This document shows, one piece after another, positions 55,083-64,000 of a stretch of DNA of 64,000 bases; the stretch's first letter is position 1; every line of letters begins with the position of its first letter. This stretch comes from Macrolepiota albuminosa. Taxonomy: Eukaryota; Basidiomycota; Agaricomycetes; Agaricales; Agaricaceae. Position numbers and translations under genes: made by a program. The notes beneath the pieces were generated by a model that saw only the letters and a list, made by a program, of their open reading frames with translations, ran no database searches and was not told the DNA's origin. The stretch is from assembly GCA_027475525.1 (NCBI GenBank), contig JAMWFC010000033.1, positions 620,001 to 684,000 on the forward strand, in the 5' to 3' direction.

Positions 55083-58000
55083 ATGGACAGCATGCCTGTG
55101 GACAGTAATGAGCAGCCACAGCAGCAGCAACAGCAGCAGCAGTTTGAGTTCACGCCATCGGTCTTACCATTGGCTGAAGGGGGGGGGCAGATGGCTCCCC
55201 CACTGACCCAAAATGCGCCCCAGTGGGGACAATCGCAACAGGCTGTGGGCTTCCCACAGCAGCAGCAACAACCAGCAGCGGGCTACCCGCCGCAACAGCT
55301 GGTGATCAGTGGCTATCCGCCACACCAATTCATGCAGGGCAACTTCATGCCCCAAAACGCACCTGTAGATGGCTATCAGCCCCAACAACCAGTAGCAGGC
55401 GCTTATGCGCCACATCATGCTGAGGGCCAATCCCAGCAACACCAGTACGGGGGGCTTGTCAGCCTCCAAGCGATGTCAGGATGGAGGCAGCTTGCCCCTG
55501 TACTGGCAATGGGGGCAATGGGGGCACATCCTTTGCCCCAGTCTATGGGCCCGGCATACTATTCTGATGCGCCCGTAATGATGCCGTACCCCCTGGCTTG
55601 GATGGGGGCTTGGGGCACAATGCCCCAGTACAATGCCTTGTATGAGGCGACAGCCAAGGGAGGCCGGTCGGCTTTCCTGTCGACCACAGTACCAGTCGAC
55701 AATCTAGAGGGACACCAAGCATCCCTCGTGCAGGCCACTGCAGCCATTGAGAGTACAGAAACTCTCAATCCAGAACCAAGCATCAGTTCATTGGCTGATG
55801 CGCCGATGGAGAGCCTGGCCAAGCTCTTCTTGCTACAGCGGCTGGAGATGCCGCACCAACCCAAGCCCAGCTCAGAAGGAAAGTCGCGTTCTCGACACGA
55901 CAAAGGAAAAGTATGGGCTGTCGAGCCCAGTCTCAACCAGGACTTAGTCCTGGCTACTCTTCTCCAACGCCTGGGAGACAACAGGTACGATGTACCCGCA
56001 GAGTCATCATTCCTCTGCGATGCGGAGGTGGTCGTCCTCATCAGCCAGATGATGGACAACATGGATCATATGCGCACTCAGCACAAAACTGATCTCCTTG
56101 CCTTATCGGCCGCTCGTAAGCAGCAGACTACACTCCTGAGTTGGGACACCGACTCCAGCAAAAGGGCACGTCGGCAAGGAGTGGAGGACGCGCCCTCCCA
56201 CTCAACTCAGTCGAGCGTTGTCGTACCTGGCCAGGAGGCCGGTCTAGGGCAGGACATTCTTCCCTATGAAGAGGTCCCTGCTCCAGCCGCCCCCCGGCTC
56301 ATCCAGCGCCTTGCCAGCGGCACATCTGAGGTCGCATCTTCATGACCATTATCCATGGTATCTACCACGCACTCTGGGGAGCAGAGTTCCAGGGGCATTA
56401 GCACACGCCCCACTGAGGCTAAGGCCTCACAACCTCGAAAGGATTGTCGGGGTAAGCAACCAGAAGGGCACGCATACGTCAATGTGCACTTCCCTGAGAA
56501 TGCCCCGAAAGGGGCCCCAGGGGCTAACATCCCCTTCTTACCCGCAGTACTGGTAGAAGGCCCACCAGCCCGACTCCCATGGTGTGTGTGGGCAATGGAC
56601 CCACAGTCTGATAAGTCTGTGCTGGAGAGGCTGCCATCCCCACCCTCCGATGACGATTGGTATGAGGAGCCTGAAGAGGCTTGCATGGAATCTCCTGTGC
56701 CACACAAGACGGTAGCACAACATATGGCACGTGAACGACGCAACAGCAATTGACGGGCCAAGATGGACCGTCGGGCGCAGAATAGCACCAAATGAGGAGC
56801 TGCCCTCCTCAAGGATGAAACCGGGCACATCCCTAATGCGCTCGGTGTTGTGATCTACCGTGATCACACTGTTGAGCGCCAGAACTCATTCTTTGGTGCG
56901 GGGCTAGCTCCCCAGTTCTATTGGTCGCCAGTGACCAATACCATCTTTGTCGGGCAAGAAGCCCATGCAGCCAGGTCCTTCGAGACCGACAAAGAGGGCA
57001 ACGCTGCATCGACGCCCCACAATAGTAAGGTGTACCAAGTGGCACCTCGCAGGTTTCCTGCAGTCTCCGAGAGCTCCACAGGCTCCATTTACTGGTGAAC
57101 AACCAGTTTACGCTGATTTGTCAGCGTCAGTTAGGCTACCTACTGCTCAACAAATTCAAATGGGTAGCGCTAAACTGCCACCCTACTGTCCGAGACAGAA
57201 CCATGTCTCACTTACTCGACGAGGTCCCATACAAGACCATAGCGGTACCCTTCACGAGCCCCGAGGAGCGGGAGAACATCTTGTGAATGATTGTGCCAAC
57301 GCAGATCTATCACTGCAAAGAGGGTGGGAGACTTGCCTTTGTCGGCCTTACTTCCCCTGATCTAAAGCAACCATTTGCTTTGGACTACCTGGGCTCATAT
57401 GCCCTCCTCTATGGGCGTCCTGGGACGCCCAACATATAGACCGGTCTGGCTATAGACCGTGCCATGCGCATTTATTGGCGCAGCCTCTTTGGGTTTGCGC
57501 TTGTACGCACCCTCAGCGCCAGCTGCCCTTCTAAGACCACGGTACACAAGTACCTGGCCTATGTTTTTGCAAGGCCAGGCCTCTACAAAGAGGCCGTGGC
57601 CGAGTACAAGGCAGCTATGAGGCAAGTTTTTGTGCCCCTCTATGCTGATGACCCTAACTTTGAGGCTCGGGCTGTGGACATCCCAGAAGCATCAGCTTCC
57701 GTATTTACCACTTCAGACACGTTATGCGTCCTTCTTCACAATCAAATTCCAGTCAGCTGGGCTGACCATGCTTATACCTATGGGGTCACCTACTTGGCCC
57801 ACATATTCTTCAGCGACAGCCGGCTCTACAACAAGGTGGCCACCATCGACGATGAGAGGCTGCAATGCCTCGACCATTACAGGACACCCCAGTCCATTGC
57901 TCAGTGGGATGGGTGGCATGAGGCCACCATTGGCGATCGACAACGCCTTATGCTCCAGCAGCAGGACAGTCGTCGTGCTTATGACGACACACTCACCAAG

Positions 58001-58312
58001 GGGATGTACCTCCTCATCGGGCAAGACATTCATGCCTGCGAGATCTGGACATGCCAGTACCCGTCCGACACTGGGGATCTTCCTGATCCTCAACCACGTA
58101 TCCTGGGGTTGATCGTTGACCCCACTCTCACACTGTCCCCCTTTCAGGACTACGACAACTCCCTGCCCATTGCAGGGCCATCGGGCACTTCCTATGAGCC
58201 CGCACCCAAGGATGAACTCCTTGACTACGACATGGACAACGCGACTGCCAATCCATTCTGGGAGCCTAGGAACTCTCCAATTGCCCCCGTCCCTGACTTA
58301 CCAACAGCCTGA
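55083..58312 (+). pseudogene. Extra sense-strand frame of element E downstream of pol
   Basis: Up to about 1,075 codons in sense orientation between pol and the 3' LTR, in pieces: 55083-56345 (420 codons, no stop), 56355-57098, 57095-57418 and 57437-58312, parted by single stops or one frame change. The first piece starts MDSMPVDSNEQ, has a poly-Gln run, then Pro/Gly/Tyr/Gln repeats (GYPPQQ-like), later a charged Ser-rich part with KSRSRHDKGK. Later pieces look globular: VIYRDHTVERQNSFFGAG, FKWVALNCHPTVRDRTMSHL, VPFTSPEERENIL, FALDYLGSYALLYGRPG, then helical ADHAYTYGVTYLAHIFF and acidic Pro-rich end. No signal peptide or clear membrane span, so an envelope-like role is not supported. I do not recognise the family. 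Confidence 0.7.
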
Positions 58313-58339
58313 CCATTGTATTATTTTGAGACCATAGCT

Positions 58340-58357
58340 CGGTCTAATTGGGGGGTG
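58340..58357 (+). promoter_or_regulatory. Polypurine tract of element E
   Basis: GGTCTAATTGGGGGGTG directly before the first TG of the 3' LTR; G-run in the expected place for the plus-strand primer. Confidence 0.65.
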
Positions 58358-58591
58358 TGTAGCATAGTCCGCTATGTGGTGTTGGCCACATAGCTTTACT
58401 TACTGTAGTCGATATTATATTATACTTATTATAATATAATATTAATATTAATTACTTTGCTATATCTAGTTACATGTGCTGCTTACTAAGCAGCTTACTT
58501 TTTATTGTACATTACATTGTCAATAGACCAGTCTGGTCTGATTCACTGTGGTGTGCATACTGAGCTCTTTAAAACCCGTAACTTCATTACA
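58358..58591 (+). repeat. 3' LTR of element E
   Basis: 234 bp, TGTAGCATAG to TTCATTACA, followed by the target duplication AGAAG. Same length as the 5' LTR. Confidence 0.92.
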
Positions 58592-59910
58592 AGAAGACAC
58601 AGGTTTTTCCAGTTAGAAGACTGGGCCATGGATGTCTGCCACCATTTGGCAGCATGCTGTTATAGTGGTGATAATGTGGATCAAAAAAAATCTTTGTGCT
58701 ATACAAATTTATGGATAGAGAAGAGCAGAACTGGTTCCACTATCATGTTCTTTATATTAACTATGATAAGCAGTATTGAACATTTAAAGAAGTTCTCATA
58801 GAACTATATAATAGATTTGTGAATGCTGCAACTATGCAGAAAGCTTGTGAAGCCTTTATTAAGGTGGTCTATAATGCTAAAACTGGCATCTAAATATTTT
58901 ATGATGACCTAGTAGGTTATGCACAGAATATGGCCATCTATCCAGACAAGTTTACAATCTGTGAGACATTCCTAGATGGAATACCAGCAGACATGTGTAA
59001 AGCATTGATATGCAATGATAATTGTTCCTGGAGGTCAACACTGTGACCAAGCTTTTGGCATATGCTATTAGATATAAGCAGTTGACACAAACTGCAAATC
59101 ATTACAAGCAGCATTGTTTACACCAAGAAACTGTTAACTATCAAGCAGTGAAAATAGAGACCTTCTTAGACAAATAGTTAAAGATGGAGAAGAATTGCAA
59201 TCTACAATTTGTTGTTTGTAAAACAGTTCTGGTAGGCCAATGGCCTAGGTCTAAACCTGATTGGTATTTACCAGCAAATAAAGATAATCAACTCTATTTA
59301 GGTCAAAATCAAGTTGCAGAAAATAATGCACTGATGCCTGTGCCATATCTGGGTAGAGATAGATCTGGTGTAGTTGTGAGAGCAACTCAGAGAAAGCCAG
59401 TAGGTAACTTCCCTAGATGCTATAACTGTGAGAGAGTCAGGCATTTTGATAAGGAATGTCTTTTCCAAAGCACATATCTGTATGGCCTATACAACTGCAG
59501 CACCAAGTGATGTTGCCAGCAACAATGAAGAAAATATAGTAGTCAAAGAAGCTGAGAAGGAGCTGCAAAATGTGGCTGACAGCTTAGATATGGATGATGC
59601 TGAGAGTCTAAAGTAGATCAGACCATATAAAGTCCTAAAAGCTGAATTTAGCACATCAAACTATGTGCTAAAATTGCTGGCTGTGCTACAATTGTGCAAA
59701 ATCATATCTAAGTTCCATATATTGTTGTTACAATTATACCTGGCAAGTAATAACACATTGTTTCTAAACTGCACAATATCAGAGCTCTATAACTTTGAAA
59801 CTGATGATGACCAGGAGTAATTTGTGGATGACCTCATAGTTCATCAATAGATGGCAGACAAATATCTCAAATTTGAGGTGAGATGGAGTCTAAGTGACAT
59901 CATCTGGAAG
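58592..59910 (+). pseudogene. Old gypsy element E2, 3' gag and pol end
   Basis: Continues E2 gag after the E insertion: FQLEDWAMDVCHHLAACCYS (E: FSDLEDWAIDVCTHLAMCIY), later ELYNRFVNAATMQKACEAFI and a nucleocapsid knuckle at about 59417-59460 (CYNCERVRHFDKEC, CCHC). Then, without protease, RT, RNase H or integrase core, it passes at about 59615 to the pol C-terminus: IRPYKVLKAEFSTSNYVLKL, ISKFHILLLQ, LKFEVRWSLSDI. So an internal deletion of some 4 kb of pol joined gag to the chromodomain tail. A family-F LTR follows, then the last chromodomain residues at 60275-60330. Confidence 0.82.
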
Positions 59911-60266
59911 TGTTAGGAAACTCCTCATTTATTCCCTTTTTTATTCCTTATTTCTTCACTCTCCTTTCATTTATTTTCTTGTTTCTTCTGTCATTTTTTC
60001 ACTTTACTGTTTTTATTCTTTTAACACTATCTATTAGTACTATTAGTATGTTTTAAAGTTTTGTTGTTCTGTACAGTTGTTTCCATGTATCAGAGGCTCC
60101 AGAAGCATCAATCCTAGCATAAAAAATCTTTAGACTTGTTCTCTTTGAATCTTTTTTTACTAGGTAAGTAATTATTATGATATTGTTAGTATCTACTCTG
60201 ATATACTTTGGATCTCCCTCTGCTAGCAGTGTGACTGAGCCATAGCCTCCAGAAATTGCTCTTACA
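59911..60266 (+). repeat. Solo LTR, family F (deleted copy)
   Basis: 356 bp, TGTTAGGAAACTCC to TTGCTCTTACA, flanked by GGAAG (59906-59910) and GGGAG (60267-60271), one transition apart. Lacks about 160 bp of the middle found in the 35424 copy. Confidence 0.87.
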
Positions 60267-60513
60267 GGGAGCCTGTAGCAAGCTGCAAAGATCTTGCAGG
60301 GCTAGACCATTATCTAGAGTTGCATGGCATAAAATGCCTGCAACAGCTGACAAAACACACATAGTGCATGTAGATATAGTACTTAATGGACAAAGTCCAC
60401 TTTGATGGCTGATTGAGATCTTAGACTGCACAGCTAAATATTTGTAGCTGTTTATACTACTAATAAAGTTAGGAGATTTTTTTTTCTTATTGTTAACTCT
60501 CAATACACACCTA
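60267..60513 (+). other. End of E2 chromodomain tail and spacer
   Basis: At about 60279-60345 the reading CKDLAGLDHYLELHGIKCLQ matches the E tail CSKLATLDRYLELKGVKCPH, so E2 extended at least this far. The rest to 60513 is AT-rich with no call; no E2 LTR is seen. Confidence 0.65.
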
Positions 60514-62119
60514 CAGTGGCTCAAAAAACTGTCCTAATATTTCATACTTTTTGAAAGATAACATTGGCATGAAGAATGGAAAGTATTTAAAATCCTGGTT
60601 AAATCATGTAAAATACTATGGCATTGTAGCTACAGAATAAACCTGGGTTCATGTAATTGAGATCAAAACTTATGGAGCAATAGCCATTTTAAAATATTCA
60701 CTCATTGAGACAGTTTTTTGAGCATCTCTAATTTTTCAGGTTTAATCCTGTTTTAGTCAGAAACAAGGAGTAAGTTACATGTGGGAATACATACAGAGTC
60801 ATGTGACCATGTTTAGATATATTTGGGAGTGGTTCAAGCTGGTTGAACCATATTTTGGCCTTCAACCACTATCATGAAAGTTACTTCTTCTGCACAACAC
60901 TCTGTTATTGCTTTTCTTCTTGCTGAAGGGTATTCTCTGTACTAGATTGAGGCTAAAACTGGTCTAGGGAAGTCTACTATTGGGAGAATTGATGGAAAGT
61001 TGGAAATAGACAAGAAAAACCATTCTAGAGGCCATCCTGCTAAGCTTACTCCACATAATAAACAGACTATTGTTTGACAAATTTCAACTGAGAGACTTGA
61101 TACAGCCCTCCAGGCCACCAATTTTATCAACAACATCATTTCCAACTCTGTCTCTCCCCAGACTGTCTGGAAAATGTTGAAGGAGGAGGGGTATTGGTCT
61201 GCTACCAAGAAAAGGTTCCTATGCTCAAAGCTAGACATTGACAACTACAGCTTAAATAGGCTCAGAAGCATTGAAACTGGACTATAGAGGACTAAAAAAA
61301 AGTGTTGTAGACAGATGAGACAAAGATTAATAGGATTGGGTCAAATGGAAAGCAGTATGTGTGGAAGCTGTAAGGAGAAGGCATTTCAAACCAAATAACT
61401 ATACTTACTATGAAGCATGGAGAAAGGAATAATCTCATGGTATAAGGCTGTATGAGTTAGAATGGGGTAGAAAAGCTTGTGGAGGTGGTAGGGATCATAA
61501 ATGCAGAGCAGTACTATGAAATTTTGGATGATGGAGCAAAGAAGAGCTTTGAAAAGTTAGAGATGGAGAAAGGTGCCCACTACTTTCAACAGAACAATGA
61601 CTCCAAACAAAACTCTAAGAAGGCTGACAAGTGGTTTGAGGACAACAACTCTGATGTCCTTTGGTGGCCAGCCCAATTCCCTGATCTCAACCCCATTGAA
61701 CATCTCTAGGAATACCTCAAGGAGCAACTTAGGCAGTTATGAAACACCTTCTCATGGTATGCATGAATTATGAGAGAGAGTTGCAAAGGAGTGAGATAAA
61801 ATACCACCAGAGGTATGCCAAAGACTAATAAAAAGCATGTCTAGAAGAATTCAAGCAGTTATCAAGGCAAATAGAGGACATACAAAGTACTAGATACTAA
61901 AATTAGAGATGCTCAAAAAACTGTCCTAATGAGTGAATATTTTAAAATAGCTATTGCTCCATTAGTTTTGATTTTAATTATATAAGCCCAGGTTCATTTT
62001 GTAGCTACAATGCCATAGTATTTTACATGATTTAATCAGGATTTTAGGTACTTCTCATCCTCCATGCCAATGTCATTTTCAAAAAATATGAAACATTGGG
62101 ACAGTTTTTTGAGCCACTG
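60514..62119. mobile_element. Tc1/mariner-type element with long inverted repeats
   Basis: 1606 bp flanked by TA dinucleotides (60512-60513 and 62120-62121), the target of this superfamily. Both arms of about 221 bp (60514-60734 and 61899-62119) are inverted copies of each other with some transitions. Each arm begins with CAGTGGCTCAAAAAACTGTC and ends with an inverted second copy of the core, GACAGTTTTTTGAGC (60709-60723; mirrored at 61911-61925). One decayed transposase is inside on plus. Confidence 0.92.
60874..61890 (+). pseudogene. Tc1-like transposase, dead
   Basis: ATG 60874 (MKVTSSAQHSVIAFLLAEGY). N-terminal helix-turn-helix: AEGYSLY-stop-IEAKTGLGKST, GRIDGKLEIDKKNHSRGHPAKL; second HTH with NSVSPQTVWKMLKEEGYWSA. 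Catalytic core: TDETKINRIG (D1), HYFQQNNDSKQNSKKADKWF where Asn stands in the place of the second catalytic Asp (QQDND in relatives), and WWPAQFPDLNPIEHL (third acidic motif). At least eight stops, most explained by TGG, CAG or CGA mutated by one transition. Cannot act by itself; the long arms could be mobilised in trans. Confidence 0.87.
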
Positions 62120-62121
62120 TA

Positions 62122-64000
62122 AGTGATATGTAATAGTAAAAGAATGGCCTATTAGAGGCTATTGCAAAGCAGAGCCTACAAGGCTCTGGTGAAAAAATCA
62201 GATGCAGCTGCTGTACCTGACAAGTAAATACTATCAGACAGTAGACATAGCCTACCTAGACTGTAAGAAGCCACTATTATATCTGTAAAAGTTTTGATAG
62301 ACCTTTTCACTCATACAGCAGATAGAATCTGTCAAATTAGTAGATTGTTTATATGTAAGTAAGCAAAAAAGTAGTTAAACAAACAAGTATTTACAGACAA
62401 GTAATTGTTTGACTAATTAAATAATTAACTATATATAATAATAATAAGTAAATTAACACTATGCTACATACTGCTCTTTCTGCTATATGGTCTTATAAAG
62501 GTGATACTTCAAAAATACAAGACTAATAATATGTTATACCATGTGTAGTGCAATAAGTGATGTAGGTACAAGATAATTAGATAGAAAATCTTTAAGCTGC
62601 AAAAAGTACATGAGATTATCTATAGTGAAGAATAATGATGGCAGTGCCACATCAGCCAAGCTCCCTTTTAGAACTGTTGAAATAGATGATTCAAGTAGCA
62701 TGTTAATGTCACTTGAACAGTTTTAAGATGAAAGTCCATGTCAGTCCTTATGTTTTTAGAGGTTATATATATTATTAGTGGTGGGAGTCTGCTATTCATT
62801 CCACTCTGCTACTGCAGCAGAAGTCTCATACACATGCAGTCTGTTGTGTTGTTTGTTGTCAAAATGCATGTACAATTTTAGTTATAGACTGGAATTGAAG
62901 AACTGAGACTTGAAAAACACCACTCTATATATGTATGCATAATTAACTCATTCTAATAAAATGTGGTTGTGCAAAAAGACTCTCAATATATCATTATTTG
63001 TAATTCTAGTTGCATACTCATCTGTAAAACTAGACACTTGAATAGTGAAACTCATTCATGATACTGGAACAAATAGATCATCTGGGTGCTAGTTATTGCA
63101 TTTCTGTACTGTTTTACATTATAGTCTAGATTATGCCAGCACAGTGGCTATTTATCAGGCAAATATTGATCATGTTTTTTTATAGCAAAAGACTATATAC
63201 ATGTCTAAAGATAATACACTAATGCATATGATACATAGCATCACATATAATGCCTGGTAGGGCATTAAGCATTTCTAGTTGCCCAAAGTGTAACATATTT
63301 TGGACTCACTTCTTGAGGTTCAATGCCTTATTCAACTAGTTGAATATGAACTCTACTAGCAATGATTATTTGTACCTTTCCCACTCCTTAGTACATACAA
63401 TGCCTTTAAAAATTGGTAGAGGTGACTTTCTCATATTTGCTGAGCATACATTGAATGGAAAAAGTACATCTAAAAACTCAGGCTTTTGCAAAACTACTTT
63501 TATAGTCTTGTTACATATGTATTAGTTGCAGACTTGACTGAATCAACTAAACTTTCAATACAAGTGATAGCTGGCAATTCAGTTGTTAGCATGTGCATAT
63601 TACTGCAAATAAGTTGCACCAGCTTGCACATCTAATAGAGGTTCATGAGAAAGTTTCAGGGCACAATTTTATCAAGTGGATTTTTAAGATTGTTGTATCT
63701 ACTCATATGTGTTGATTCATATGCTTAAGCCTCCTATACATATAAACCAATATAAATCTTATTATTTGTAGACAAATAATAAAAATAGCAGTCCAAACCA
63801 CTATTAAGAAATAAATTCAATTGTTCAACAGTTTTATCAGCAAATATTTGAATTCCAAGGCTTAAGGAAATAACTCCTATAGCTTTTTCTAACAATCACT
63901 TCTGACAATCACTTTAGATTATGATCTAGCTTTTTGCAGTAATGCTTGTCAGTATGCTAATCCTGGGTTTGTTTGGAGATGTGCTAATAATCTCATGGCA
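62122..64000. other. CpG-poor AT-rich DNA without recognised features
   Basis: About 1.9 kb with virtually no CG dinucleotides (I count next to none by eye), many TG and CA, and only short open frames. It may be very old transposon sequence beyond recognition. No RNA gene, LTR or coding homology is seen. Confidence 0.5.

Larger units (their letters stand above)
46380..58591 (+). mobile_element. Complete gypsy/chromovirus element E
   Basis: 12,212 bp with 234-bp LTRs at both ends and a perfect 5-bp target duplication AGAAG (46375-46379 and 58592-58596). Order: LTR, long leader, gag, protease, RT, RNase H, integrase with chromodomain-like end, then a long extra sense-strand reading frame, polypurine tract, LTR. 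It landed in gag of its own older relative E2. Defective now: several stops, a 77-bp duplication, and a family-D solo LTR in gag. CpG content is normal inside and very low just outside, so it arrived after the surrounding DNA had decayed. Confidence 0.93.

Noticed and set aside
55559..56062. Minus-strand open frame of 167 codons opposite the extra frame of element E
   Set aside because: It mirrors the codon pattern of the long plus-strand frame and has no domain; a shadow frame.
55083..58312. Envelope gene of a retrovirus-like element
   Set aside because: Position after pol fits, but no signal peptide, furin-like site, fusion peptide or transmembrane anchor is visible, and the first part is Gln-rich low complexity.
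38249..64000. RIP as the cause of decay
   Set aside because: The dinucleotide that is missing is CG; CA remains abundant, so a CpG methylation-deamination process fits better than CpA-directed RIP. Computed indices would be needed for a firm statement.
1..64000. tRNA, rRNA, CRISPR arrays, bacterial operons or riboswitches
   Set aside because: No cloverleaf, rRNA or regularly spaced repeat array was seen, and the intron and element content is eukaryotic.

Overview
The window reads as genomic DNA of a basidiomycete fungus, most likely Agaricomycetes. Genes have many introns of about 45-60 nt, there is an intact 13-exon cytochrome P450, and the mobile elements are typical of that group: Ty3/gypsy chromoviruses, a degraded Plavaka-type transposase, PIF/Harbinger, Tc1/mariner and Ty1/copia. 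I cannot name the species. Nearly all of the window is transposable element DNA. The host content I can defend is the P450 gene, a decayed CHK1-type kinase fragment, and the 5' part of an unrecognised gene at the left edge.

Layout: 1-1098 partial hypothetical gene (minus). 1690-2892 copia remnant. 2893-10156 the 3' half of chromovirus A (minus), carrying a spliced gene in antisense between pol and its 3' LTR and split by two solo LTRs. 10157-17223 a 5' LTR, gag and pol of gypsy family B (plus). 18267-21432 a complete Harbinger element. 22227-24405 the P450 (minus). 25503-25966 the 3' end and LTR of the copia element (minus). 25967-32315 the 5' half of chromovirus A (plus). 32316-37198 the 3' end of a second family-B element (minus), again with an antisense spliced gene. 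37199-38244 a solo LTR. 38249-46379 an AT-rich, CpG-poor tract with the kinase fragment, the Plavaka remnant and an old gypsy E2. 46380-58591 a complete 12.2-kb gypsy element E with 234-bp LTRs and the target duplication AGAAG. 58592-60420 the rest of E2. 60514-62119 a dead Tc1-like element. 62122-64000 CpG-poor DNA with nothing recognised.

Structural history: the two halves of chromovirus A lie 16 kb apart in opposite orientation. They share the target duplication GATAT, have LTRs of equal length (743 bp), and each breaks at the same point in reverse transcriptase against a 929-bp family-B LTR. The copia element into which A inserted is split in the same way. The order of events was therefore copia, then A in copia, then B in A, then an inversion of about 22 kb between two inverted B LTRs (or a misassembly at those LTRs). 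Two exact 77-bp tandem duplications, each breaking a gag/protease frame that is restored by removing one copy, look like de Bruijn graph assembly artefacts and call for caution.

Most interesting biology: two different gypsy families each carry a multi-exon gene on the strand opposite to pol, between the integrase end and the 3' LTR. Both proteins have a cysteine cluster whose coding exon begins exactly at the first cysteine, after a phase-0 intron. Element E instead carries a long extra sense-strand reading frame downstream of pol. These accessory genes are the best candidates for an undescribed system.
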